A DNA stretch of 8,530 nt from Desulfuromonadaceae bacterium (GCA_003250235.1 QKGY01000109.1:1-8530); one strand, 5' to 3'; positions 1-6,696 are shown, numbered from the stretch's first letter. Notes: generated from the letters alone by a model not told the origin. Translations and numbers: made by a program.

Positions 1-88
1 TGGCTTTGTGTGGCCGGAGATCTTCGCGGCACTTTTTGCACGCGTCCAGATGATCGAAGCTGTGATAGCCGCATTTGGGGCACTTCAT
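1..88 (-). CDS. zinc-ribbon protein, N-terminal fragment
   Basis: Only the first 29 codons lie in the window; the gene continues past position 1. The visible peptide begins MKCPKCGYHSFDHLDACKKC and has two CXXC pairs, Cys3/Cys6 and Cys17/Cys20, the spacing of a small treble-clef or zinc-ribbon domain that binds one zinc ion. The ATG at 88 is preceded by a good ribosome binding site (GAGGAG, 5 nt spacing). It starts 19 bp after the rsmE stop on the same strand, so it is probably the third gene of the prmA-rsmE operon. Short proteins opening with such a ribbon are common in Geobacter-like genomes, often with a longer unannotated C-terminal part, sometimes membrane-bound. The function is unknown and the rest of the protein cannot be seen. 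Confidence 0.75.
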   Translation of the reverse strand, partial: MKCPKCGYHSFDHLDACKKCREDLRPHKA

Positions 89-107
89 GCCAACTCCTCG
101 ACCCTGC

Positions 108-848
108 CTACCGGGCTCCTTCGCCGAGATCTCCATACAGGTACTGCAACACCGAGGCAATGGCGAAACCAGCCGTCTCGCTGCGCAGAATACGCGGACC
201 GCAGCGAACGGGAATAAATCCGGCGCTCCGCGCTTCGGCCGCCTCTTCCGCCGAGAACCCTCCCTCGGGGCCAACCAGGATGGCGGCACTTTGAGGTCTG
301 TTCGCGGCCAGAACCGCCTCCAGGGGAAGGCTTTCCTCCTCCCACAGCATCAGCTTCAGTTCCTCGCCACAGCCATCAAGTGCCTCGTGCAAGGGAACCG
401 CCGGCCCGATGCCGGGAATCCGGGGGCGTCGGCACTGCCTGGCGGCTTCCTGAACAATCCGCTGCCAACGCTGCAGCTTCTTATTGTCGCGCTCGGCAGA
501 GACCACCGGGACGCTTCGACCGGCCAGTACGATGGTGAAGGTGCCCACCCCCAGCTCGGTTCCCTTCTGCAGAACCAGGTCGAGCTTATCTCCTTTGGGA
601 AGAGCCTGCAGCAGATGAACGGGAAAGGCGGAATCCTCTTCCCGCCGTCGTTCGAGCACCCGGGCCGTCCCCCCTTTCTTGCCCAGGGTTTCTACCCGGC
701 ACAGGCAGATCTCTCCCATGCCATCGAGCAACAGCACCTCTTCTCCTGCGGCCCTGCGCAAAACGGTTCTCAGGTGATGCGCGACCTCTTCCGGGAGGCA
801 GACCTCTTCAGCCGAGAGAGCTTCGGGAGACACGAAAAACCGCAACAT
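108..848 (-). CDS. rsmE: 16S rRNA (uracil(1498)-N3)-methyltransferase RsmE
   Basis: This enzyme transfers a methyl group from S-adenosylmethionine to N3 of U1498 in 16S rRNA of the assembled 30S subunit, in the cytoplasm. The 246-residue product has the usual family length. It has an N-terminal PUA-like region (about 1-70) and a C-terminal SPOUT (trefoil-knot) methyltransferase domain. Visible signatures are LPKGDKLDLVLQKGTELG (83-100), KKLQRWQRIVQEAARQC (123-139), the SAM-binding GPEGGFS (193-199) and GPRILRSETA (217-226). The start ATG follows the prmA stop directly (TGAATG), so translation is likely coupled to prmA; only a weak GGAA-like ribosome binding site precedes it. A zinc-ribbon gene follows after 19 bp. 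Nothing looks truncated, and the identification is close to certain. Confidence 0.96.
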   Translation of the reverse strand: MLRFFVSPEALSAEEVCLPEEVAHHLRTVLRRAAGEEVLLLDGMGEICLCRVETLGKKGGTARVLERRREEDSAFPVHLLQALPKGDKLDLVLQKGTELGVGTFTIVLAGRSVPVVSAERDNKKLQRWQRIVQEAARQCRRPRIPGIGPAVPLHEALDGCGEELKLMLWEEESLPLEAVLAANRPQSAAILVGPEGGFSAEEAAEARSAGFIPVRCGPRILRSETAGFAIASVLQYLYGDLGEGAR

Positions 849-1772
849 TCAGGTTCCGGAACGATACAGGAGACAGGACCACTCTTCCAGGTGGGATATT
901 TCGGGGGGGCTTAAGGGGTAGGCGGAAAAGGCGTCCACAACCGCAGCTTCTTTTTCCAGCAAAATGCCCGAAAGAACGAGCGCTCCTCCGGGGTTGAGCC
1001 GCGAAACCAGCTGGTCGGCCAGTCGGATGTTTTCTTCAGCCAGGATATTGGCCAGGATCAGATCGAAGCCACGTTCCAGCGACTCAAGGGAATTACCGGT
1101 GACCTCCACGATCTCGGAGACACCGTTAAGCGCAGCATTTGCGCCTGCGGTCCGGCAGGCCTCCTCCTCGATGTCGCACGCCAGAACCCGCTCGGCGCCC
1201 AGCGCCGCGGCGGCAATGGCGAGGATGCCGGAGCCGGTTCCCACATCGAGGACCCGCCGGGGAGGCGAGTCCGAATCGTACAGGGCGGCCACCGCCTCCA
1301 GGCACAGGCGCGTCGTCCCATGGGTCCCGGTGCCGAAGGCCATCCCCGGATCGAGCTGAACCACGACGTCGGCGGCCGAAGGAGAAAAATCCTCCCAGGT
1401 CGGCTTGATTACCAGACGCCGGCCGATCCTTACGGCCTGAAAATGCTGCTTCCAGTTCTGGGCCCAGTCCTCGTTGCGCACGGGGAAGACGTCGGGCAAG
1501 ACCGCTTCGAGTCCCGGAACAACCGCAGCCAGCCACTCCAACCGATCGCGAATGGCTACACGCAGCCCCTCGGTATCTCCCTCTGAGGGAAAATAGGCCT
1601 TGATGGTCTGCTCCTCCGACAGGACCTCGTCCGGGTCGGGAGGGACAAAGGTATCCAGAGGGCGCTCTTCGACGGTAATGCCCTCGCAGCCCAATTCGGC
1701 CAGCTCACTGCACACCAGGTCAACCCCGCTTGAAGGCACCGATAAACGTATTTCCAGCCAGGTTTTTTGCAT
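849..1772 (-). CDS. prmA: ribosomal protein L11 methyltransferase PrmA
   Basis: PrmA uses S-adenosylmethionine to methylate ribosomal protein L11 on lysine side chains and the N-terminus, in the cytoplasm. The 307-residue protein is of normal length. It has an N-terminal L11-recognition domain (about 1-90), a linker with the conserved EDWAQNWK (101-108), and a class I Rossmann methyltransferase domain. Diagnostic motifs are LDPGMAFGTGTHGTT (140-154), SAM motif I VLDVGTGSG (174-182), the acidic ACD (198-200) and ANILAE (241-246), which replaces the NPPY of related enzymes. The ATG at 1772 is fixed by an in-frame TAA four codons upstream; its ribosome binding site is weak (ACAGG). It is the first gene of the minus-strand operon with rsmE, driven by a likely promoter at 1878-1905. 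Confidence 0.96.
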   Translation of the reverse strand: MQKTWLEIRLSVPSSGVDLVCSELAELGCEGITVEERPLDTFVPPDPDEVLSEEQTIKAYFPSEGDTEGLRVAIRDRLEWLAAVVPGLEAVLPDVFPVRNEDWAQNWKQHFQAVRIGRRLVIKPTWEDFSPSAADVVVQLDPGMAFGTGTHGTTRLCLEAVAALYDSDSPPRRVLDVGTGSGILAIAAAALGAERVLACDIEEEACRTAGANAALNGVSEIVEVTGNSLESLERGFDLILANILAEENIRLADQLVSRLNPGGALVLSGILLEKEAAVVDAFSAYPLSPPEISHLEEWSCLLYRSGT

Positions 1773-1815
1773 GCGGCCTGTTTAGCAAAGATGCCCTGCA
1801 AAAGCAATAAAAACC

Positions 1816-1845
1816 TTGACAAATTCGCTGTGCATGCATTTTAAT
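1816..1845 (+). promoter_or_regulatory. sigma70-type promoter for the dikinase regulator gene
   Basis: A perfect TTGACA (1816-1821) is followed after 18 bp by TTTAAT (1840-1845, 5 of 6 matches). The start point would be near 1852, leaving a leader of about 160 nt before the ATG at 2014. That leader contains a small GCCAA/TTGGC hairpin (1907-1923) and a tandem octamer (1976-1990). It is the best plus-strand promoter match in this intergenic region. Consensus match only. Confidence 0.5.
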
Positions 1846-1847
1846 GA

Positions 1848-1870
1848 ATATGGTTTCTAATGAGTCATAT
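1848..1870. repeat. short inverted repeat between facing promoters
   Basis: ATATG (1848-1852) and CATAT (1866-1870) form a 5-bp inverted repeat with a 13-bp spacer. It lies between the two facing -10 boxes and covers both predicted start points. It could be an operator, but arms this short arise easily by chance in AT-rich DNA. Confidence 0.2.
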
Positions 1871-1877
1871 ACCCTAA

Positions 1878-1905
1878 ATGATAGGTTCGACACACAACAG
1901 GTCAA
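1878..1905 (-). promoter_or_regulatory. sigma70-type promoter for the prmA-rsmE operon
   Basis: On the minus strand TTGACC (1905-1900) and TATCAT (1883-1878) are separated by 16 bp, each matching 5 of 6 consensus bases. The start point would be near 1871, giving a leader of about 100 nt before the prmA ATG at 1772. It faces the plus-strand promoter at 1816-1845. Assigned by eye from consensus only. Confidence 0.5.
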
Positions 1906-1975
1906 CGCCAATAGGGTTTTGGCTTATCCCAGAAAATACCTCTTCAATTTTAGAAACTTGCGGCGAAGTACAGAG

Positions 1976-1991
1976 CTGCTAAACTGCTAAT
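1976..1991 (+). repeat. tandem octamer just upstream of a ribosome binding site
   Basis: CTGCTAAA (1976-1983) is followed at once by CTGCTAAT (1984-1991), 7 of 8 bases identical. It sits 11 nt before the GAGGA ribosome binding site (2003-2007) of the dikinase regulator gene. No known binding motif is recognised; it may be coincidental. Confidence 0.3.
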
Positions 1992-2013
1992 GAATTCTTC
2001 ATGAGGACTGTCG

Positions 2014-2820
2014 ATGGTGTCACCCCAGCTCCTATACCTGCTCTCCGACGCCACGGGTGAAACCGCTGAAAAGATCGTTATGGCAGGTCTCACGCAGTTC
2101 CGCGACAAGCAGGTCAAGATCACCCGCATCAGCAACGTCAGGACAAAGAACCAGGTCTACGAAGCCCTCGACCTGGCCCTGAAGGAAAAAGCCATCGTCG
2201 TCTACACCATCGTCAACCGCGATCTGGCCCAGCTTGTCCACGACGAGTGTGATGCCCTGGGGCTTCCGAACCTCGATCTGATCACCCCGCTGCTGATGAA
2301 ACTGGCGGAGTTCTTCGGACGATCGCCCGGAGAAACCCCCGGCCTGCTTCATCGCATAGACGAAGACTATTTCCGCCGCATCGAAGCGGTCGAATTCACG
2401 GTACGCCACGATGACGGGCAGGAAACCCGGCACCTGACCAAGGCGGACATCGTCCTGGTCGGCATATCACGTACCAGCAAAACACCTCTCTCCATGTACC
2501 TGGCACACCGTGGATTGAAAGTGGCCAACGTTCCCATGGTGCAGGGGATAGAGCTTCCCGAGGAACTGTTCCATGTGGACCCCAAGAAGGTTGCCGGGCT
2601 GGTCATCGAACCGGAGCGGCTGATGGAGCTGAGGGCCTCGCGCCTGAGGAATCTGGGGCAGGATGCCCGTGCCGCGTATGCCGATTATGAAAAAATCGAG
2701 GAGGAACTGCGCCAAGCCCGTGCGTTTTTCCGACGACAGGGCTGGGTGGTCATCGACGTTTCGGGCAAAGCGGTGGAAGAGACCGCCAATGAAGTTCTGG
2801 TCAAACTGAAGATCAAATAA
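2014..2820 (+). CDS. pyruvate,phosphate dikinase regulatory protein (kinase/pyrophosphorylase, DUF299)
   Basis: Members of this family are bifunctional. They inactivate pyruvate,phosphate dikinase or PEP synthetase by ADP-dependent threonine phosphorylation and reactivate it by phosphate-dependent dephosphorylation releasing pyrophosphate. They thereby control pyruvate/PEP interconversion in the cytoplasm. The 268-residue product is full length for the family. It has the N-terminal LLSDATGETAEK (9-20), the P-loop GISRTSKTPLSMYLA (150-164), and the C-terminal DVSGKAVEETA (248-258). The P-loop carries RTSKTP, more like the Firmicutes YqfL type that acts on the dikinase than E. coli PpsR, so pyruvate,phosphate dikinase is the more likely target; this rests on remembered motifs. 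The ATG is supported by GAGGA at 2003-2007 with 6 nt spacing. No dikinase gene is visible nearby. It lies 98 bp upstream of a two-component system and might be co-transcribed with it. Confidence 0.92.
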   Translation: MVSPQLLYLLSDATGETAEKIVMAGLTQFRDKQVKITRISNVRTKNQVYEALDLALKEKAIVVYTIVNRDLAQLVHDECDALGLPNLDLITPLLMKLAEFFGRSPGETPGLLHRIDEDYFRRIEAVEFTVRHDDGQETRHLTKADIVLVGISRTSKTPLSMYLAHRGLKVANVPMVQGIELPEELFHVDPKKVAGLVIEPERLMELRASRLRNLGQDARAAYADYEKIEEELRQARAFFRRQGWVVIDVSGKAVEETANEVLVKLKIK

Positions 2821-2918
2821 AGGAATAGGCAGAGAGCCATCCGGCCGGCAACCTGACGCGGCCGAAAACGATTCACGTTATTTTCAGGCGTTCCCCTGAG
2901 GAGCCAAAGGAGAACAGG

Positions 2919-3590
2919 ATGCGCATTCTGGTTGTCGAAGACGAAAAGAAAGTGGCCAGCTTCATCAAGCGGGGCCTGGAAGAGGAAAATTACGAAGTGG
3001 ATATCGCCTACGATGGCGAAGAAGGACTCTTCATGGGGGAGACGAACCCCTACGACCTGATTATCATGGACGTCATGCTCCCCAAAATGGACGGTCTGAC
3101 GGTAATCCGGGAGCTGCGCAGGCGAAAGGTCAACAACCCGGTCCTGTGCCTGACCGCCAAGGACACGGTGCAGGATATCGTCTCCGGCCTGGACTCCGGC
3201 AGTGACGATTACCTGACCAAGCCTTTCGCCTTTGCCGAACTGCTGGCCCGCGTCAAAGCCCTGTTGAGACGTGGCAAAAAAGACCGCGGCGCCGAACTGC
3301 TGTTCGGCGATCTGCGCCTCGATCCCGTAGCGCACAAGGTCTGGCGCAGCAACAAGGAAATCGAGCTCACCGCCAAGGAGTATGCCCTGCTCGAGTACTT
3401 CATGCGCAACCCCAACCAGATCCTCACCCGCACCATGATCGCCGAGCACGTCTGGGATTATACGTTCGATTCCTTTACGAACATCATCGACGTGTATGTC
3501 AATTACCTGAGAAAGAAAGTTGACCGTGATTATGACAAAAAGCTGATTCATACGGTCCGGGGCGTCGGTTACGTCCTCAAGGAGGAGTAG
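2919..3590 (+). CDS. OmpR-family response regulator
   Basis: This is a DNA-binding transcription regulator of 223 residues, the normal length for the OmpR/PhoB class. The receiver domain (about 1-115) shows the acidic pair Glu7-Asp8, the phospho-acceptor Asp51 in IIMDVMLPKMDG, Thr79 in LTA and Lys101 in TKPF. The winged-helix DNA-binding domain (about 125-222) includes ELTAKEYALLEYFMRNP and ends with the RGVGYVL motif of the wing. Closest by character to the CusR/CopR/QseB group, but the signal is not evident. An excellent AAAGGAG (2906-2912) sits 6 nt before the ATG. The stop codon abuts the TTG start of the histidine kinase, its obvious partner. No clear promoter is seen in the 98 bp upstream, so it may be read through from the dikinase regulator gene. 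Confidence 0.94.
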   Translation: MRILVVEDEKKVASFIKRGLEEENYEVDIAYDGEEGLFMGETNPYDLIIMDVMLPKMDGLTVIRELRRRKVNNPVLCLTAKDTVQDIVSGLDSGSDDYLTKPFAFAELLARVKALLRRGKKDRGAELLFGDLRLDPVAHKVWRSNKEIELTAKEYALLEYFMRNPNQILTRTMIAEHVWDYTFDSFTNIIDVYVNYLRKKVDRDYDKKLIHTVRGVGYVLKEE

Positions 3591-3593
3591 TTG
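3579..3593 (+). promoter_or_regulatory. ribosome binding site that fixes a TTG start
   Basis: AAGGAGG (3579-3585) lies inside the last codons of the response regulator gene, 5 nt before TTG at 3591. The TTG follows the TAG stop directly. The strong site and the conserved VFRSIRFRLTLWY N-terminus make TTG the most credible kinase start. Confidence 0.8.
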
Positions 3594-5030
3594 GTTTTCC
3601 GCTCCATCCGATTCCGCCTGACCCTCTGGTATGCCATAAGCCTGGCCGTCGTTCTGGCGGCCAGCGGCTTTGGTCTCAGTCTGTACATTTACAACAATCA
3701 GATCAGCCACGTTGACGACCGGCTACTGCTTATCGCCACGGACGTCAGCGCCTTCAATCTCACCCTGCACCAGAATCCCCTGGCTACGGACGCCTGCGAA
3801 CAACTGGAAGCCTTTCTGCGCCAGCGCAACTGGGGTGAATACGTTCAGATCCTCAACGAGCGCGGCAACATCGCCTGTTCTTCGACCAACCTGAAAGAAT
3901 TCAGCCTGCCGCTGGGCAAGCTGGCTCTCCAGAACACCCGCATCGGCATCCCGTTTTTGGAGACCCTGGACACGCTGGAACATCACCCCATCCGTATGGT
4001 CACCTTTCCTGTCAGCCCCCAGGACAGAAACTCGACCCTCATCCAGGTCGGACACAGTCTGGCAACCATCGAACACGAGATGGCGGATCTTCGCCTGACC
4101 TTTCTGCTGGTCACCCCTGCAGCCCTGCTCCTTATCTCGCTGGGCGCTTGGCTGCTCGCGGGCAAGGCGCTGTCACCGGTTGCCCGGATCACCCGCACCG
4201 TACGCAGAATCAATGCCGAGAATCTCAGCCAAAGGCTCCCGGTTGAAGAGACGCAGGACGAGATTTCCGAACTGGTCGAAACCTTCAACTCCATGCTCGA
4301 AGACCTCGAAGGCGCCTTTCGACGCATCAAGCAGTTTTCCGGAGACGCCTCGCACGAGCTGCGCACCCCCCTGACCATCCTGCGCGGAGAAACCGAAGTC
4401 GCCCTGCGCTGGGCCAAAGATCCCGAGGAATTCCGTAAAACGCTGGCGTCCAACATGGAAGAGATCAACCGGATGGGACGCATTATCGAAGACCTGCTGA
4501 CCCTGGCCAAGAGCGAATCCGGCGAACTCCCACTGGTTCTCACCCAGTTCAGTTTTTGCGACCTGATTCAGGAGTTGTATCTTCAGGCGAGAACCCTTGC
4601 GGAAACCAAACGTATTACCGTCGGCCTGCAACTTCAGGTTACCGAAGAAATCATGCTGCGCGGCGACGAGCTTCGCCTGCGGCAGATGTTTCTCAACCTC
4701 ATCAGCAATGCCATCAAATATACGGTGGACGGTGGGCGTGTCGACATCGCCGTTGTCACGGACAGCGGTTTCGTCGTCATCTCGATCGCGGATACCGGCA
4801 TCGGCATTCCCGAAGAGCATCTGCCCCACATCTTCGACCGCTTCTACCGCATCGACGAAGCGCGTAACCGGGAAGACGGGGGAACCGGCCTGGGGCTCTC
4901 CATCGTCAAATGGATCGTGGATGCCCATCATGGCAATATCCGCGTCAATTCCACCCCGGGCAAAGGCAGCACCTTTACGGTCATACTCCCCATATCGGGG
5001 CCGGGCGTCCGCCATCCGGTAAAGCGCTAG
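3591..5030 (+). CDS. membrane sensor histidine kinase (HAMP/HisKA/HATPase)
   Basis: This is an inner-membrane sensor kinase of 479 residues, partner of the response regulator just upstream. It has TM1 (about 10-32), a periplasmic sensor region (about 35-167), TM2 (about 168-190) and a HAMP linker (about 188-241). The HisKA helix carries phospho-acceptor His255 in FSGDASHELRTPL. The ATPase domain has N box Asn373 (NLISNAIKYT), G1 DTGIGI (401-406), F box FDRFYR (415-420) and G2 GGTGLGL (430-436). All catalytic boxes are intact. The architecture matches CusS/QseC-type kinases, many of which sense metals or envelope stress. The periplasmic region has only two cysteines, Cys69 and Cys96, and no evident His/Met-rich metal site, so the ligand is unknown. 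The start is TTG with a strong ribosome binding site, and translation is probably coupled to the regulator. Confidence 0.94.
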   Translation: MVFRSIRFRLTLWYAISLAVVLAASGFGLSLYIYNNQISHVDDRLLLIATDVSAFNLTLHQNPLATDACEQLEAFLRQRNWGEYVQILNERGNIACSSTNLKEFSLPLGKLALQNTRIGIPFLETLDTLEHHPIRMVTFPVSPQDRNSTLIQVGHSLATIEHEMADLRLTFLLVTPAALLLISLGAWLLAGKALSPVARITRTVRRINAENLSQRLPVEETQDEISELVETFNSMLEDLEGAFRRIKQFSGDASHELRTPLTILRGETEVALRWAKDPEEFRKTLASNMEEINRMGRIIEDLLTLAKSESGELPLVLTQFSFCDLIQELYLQARTLAETKRITVGLQLQVTEEIMLRGDELRLRQMFLNLISNAIKYTVDGGRVDIAVVTDSGFVVISIADTGIGIPEEHLPHIFDRFYRIDEARNREDGGTGLGLSIVKWIVDAHHGNIRVNSTPGKGSTFTVILPISGPGVRHPVKR

Positions 5031-5098
5031 GCCATTCCCGACTCCGCTTTCTCCAGAGTCTCCCCAGCCCGGCCAGTCCTCCCCATGGTCTGCAGGCA

Positions 5099-5114
5099 AG
5101 GATCCGAGGATCCT
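5099..5114. repeat. AGGATCC/GGATCCT inverted repeat after the kinase gene
   Basis: A perfect 7-bp inverted repeat, AGGATCC (5099-5105) and GGATCCT (5108-5114), with a 2-base spacer. A hairpin would need a very tight loop, and a five-T run begins only at 5126. It may be a weak secondary structure in the kinase 3' region; no function is assigned. Confidence 0.3.
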
Positions 5115-5163
5115 CTACCGCTCCCTTTTTGACGCATCCGCCCTGCCAAATCCGCACCTCCCT

Positions 5164-5207
5164 AAAAAAAAGAGGCCGCGGCAGAATCTGCCCCGGCCTC
5201 CTTTTTT
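5164..5207. terminator. bidirectional Rho-independent terminator
   Basis: Arms 5172-5184 and 5188-5200 pair over 13 positions with one C/C mismatch around an AAT loop. The stem opens with GAGGCCG and closes with CGGCCTC, so it is GC-rich. An eight-A run precedes it (5164-5171) and a six-T run follows (5202-5207), so each strand gives a stem followed by a T-tract. It lies between the convergent kinase and cytochrome genes, 20 bp from the cytochrome stop and 134 bp from the kinase stop. Confidence 0.88.
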
Positions 5208-5226
5208 ACGACAACAAAAATGGTAC

Positions 5227-6684
5227 TTATTGCCGGACGCTGATTTGAGCCTCTCCCAAGGCCATGTCTACCACCGGCAACGCGGGGACCTGTGTCAGCC
5301 CGTAGGTTTTTTCCAGATCCACCCCCTCGGGGACGGCCGCCAGAAGTTTTTCCGCAATCTTTTGATCCGCCTGCCGATAACGCAGCTTGGCGGAGAACAC
5401 CAGGTTACCCTCTTTCACAAGGCCGGCCGCTCCGTAATAGACATCTTTATACCCTCGGGGCGGAATGGTGTCGTGCTTGGAAAAGGAGGTGATCTCCCAG
5501 GGGTTCACGACAAAATGGAAGTGAGGATCCGCCCCTTCGGAATTGAAGATGCGCGTGTTCTCGGCAAGATGCCCGTCCTTGTCGAGGGTTCCGCTGGTCA
5601 TGAGCACCTTGCCCTTTCCATCCTTAACCGTGACCTCCAGCCACATCTGACGGATATTGGTCAGTGACGTCGGCAGGTTATGCCCGGCCCGCATATTTTT
5701 CACCCGTACCAGCACTTCCTGCAGCGATCCGTTCTGATAGATGGGTTTGATTTCCAGAGCGGCGGCCCCCTTGAGCCGGTTGACGGCCATCTGATATTTC
5801 TGATCGAGATTTTTCATCAGTTCGGCATCGCCACTCTTTTCCGCAGCGCCCCGGGCCAGATAATAGATCAGATAGTTGGCTCCGTTGAAAAAGTGGTGAT
5901 AATCGCTGCGCTGGGGTTTTTCGAAGGTATCGGCCGTTCTCTCGAAGGTCTGGCTGTCGACCATGTGGCAGTCCTGGCAGAGAATCCCCTTCTGGGCATA
6001 AGGGCCGTGCTTCCATTCGAGATAGGTCGACTCCAGCGGATAGTGATGCTCAAAGTGATAGACCTGATGGCAGGAGGCACACAGATCCGCTCTGAGGTGC
6101 AGAGAGGACTCCTCGCACTCGTGAAAGCCGCCTCCGCACCCCTCTTCCGGGGCAAAGGGGCCACGCTTGATCAATACCGTTCCTTCAAGGGTCTCCACCC
6201 CGGGGGTTAGAATCATCGATCCGTTTTCCGGTTCATGGGAGGGGGTCTCCCAGTGGGTGACGCCGCTCACCGAATGGCAGATATCACAGGATACCCCTGC
6301 CATGGCCATGGGGCTCAGCCCCTTGAGCCCCGGCCCTTTGACTTCGCCCGTCACCACGCCGGCCGCCGAATGGCATCCTTCGCACTGGCGGGAAATATTG
6401 TGTCCGACCGCCTGCACCCCCAGAGCCAGCTCCCCCTGATAGACGGGGTCCTGAAAAGCCAGAGCGTGAATCGAGCCCGTCCACTCTTCAAACTGCTGGG
6501 GATGGCAACCGGCACAAGTCTGCGGTTCGGTAAACTCGGCACTGGATTTGTTCCATTTCACCAGGGAAGGGTAATAAGGGTAAAGTTCCCTATCCACGTT
6601 GAAAACGTCGCCACGTCCTTCCGTGATTCCGACGCCGAGACAAAGGAGCAGGGCCAGCACAATACGCTTTCCGTTTACAGTCAT
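5227..6684 (-). CDS. secreted pentaheme c-type cytochrome (cytochrome c554-like)
   Basis: This is an electron-transfer protein acting outside the cytoplasmic membrane. The 485 residues begin with a basic segment and hydrophobic core (KRIVLALLLCLGVGI, 6-20), a Sec signal peptide with no proper lipobox. Five c-heme motifs follow: CAGCH (57-61), CEGCH (101-105), CDICH (133-137), CASCH (202-206) and CQDCH (236-240). The first, TCAGCHPQQFEEWTGSIHA, resembles the cytochrome c554/c-prime type. Extra histidines (for example 73, 95, 149, 210, 213, 214, 226) could be distal ligands. Residues about 310-440 hold no heme and look beta-rich, with GHNLPTS (334-340). The ATG at 6684 is chosen because AAGGAGG lies 5 nt upstream and the signal peptide starts there; the frame is open to 6831. 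The electron partner is unknown; respiration or detoxification are both possible. It is transcribed divergently from the RNase Z-like gene. Confidence 0.9.
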   Translation of the reverse strand: MTVNGKRIVLALLLCLGVGITEGRGDVFNVDRELYPYYPSLVKWNKSSAEFTEPQTCAGCHPQQFEEWTGSIHALAFQDPVYQGELALGVQAVGHNISRQCEGCHSAAGVVTGEVKGPGLKGLSPMAMAGVSCDICHSVSGVTHWETPSHEPENGSMILTPGVETLEGTVLIKRGPFAPEEGCGGGFHECEESSLHLRADLCASCHQVYHFEHHYPLESTYLEWKHGPYAQKGILCQDCHMVDSQTFERTADTFEKPQRSDYHHFFNGANYLIYYLARGAAEKSGDAELMKNLDQKYQMAVNRLKGAAALEIKPIYQNGSLQEVLVRVKNMRAGHNLPTSLTNIRQMWLEVTVKDGKGKVLMTSGTLDKDGHLAENTRIFNSEGADPHFHFVVNPWEITSFSKHDTIPPRGYKDVYYGAAGLVKEGNLVFSAKLRYRQADQKIAEKLLAAVPEGVDLEKTYGLTQVPALPVVDMALGEAQISVRQ

Positions 6685-6689
6685 TCCAA

Positions 6690-6696
6690 CCTCCTT
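6690..6696 (-). promoter_or_regulatory. ribosome binding site of the cytochrome gene
   Basis: AAGGAGG on the minus strand, 5 nt before the ATG at 6684. It selects this start over the upstream in-frame ATG at 6831, which would add 49 residues ahead of the signal peptide. A small ATCGG/CCGAT hairpin (6705-6722) lies just upstream in the leader. Confidence 0.85.

Noticed and set aside
75..914. 279-codon plus-strand open frame opposite rsmE
   Set aside because: It is antisense to a clear rsmE gene, has no domain-like motifs and no ribosome binding site; long antisense frames are expected in GC-rich coding DNA.
2842..2864. Two CGGCCG copies with an 11-base spacer as a terminator after the dikinase regulator gene
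   Set aside because: The stem is only 6 bp and is followed by GAAAACG with no T-tract, so it is not a convincing terminator.
2685..3710. 341-codon minus-strand open frame opposite the response regulator
   Set aside because: It covers the complement of an unmistakable OmpR-type regulator and gives a low-complexity product without recognisable motifs.
4173..5099. 308-codon minus-strand open frame opposite the histidine kinase
   Set aside because: It is antisense to intact kinase motifs; its product is a typical reverse-frame composition with no family signature.
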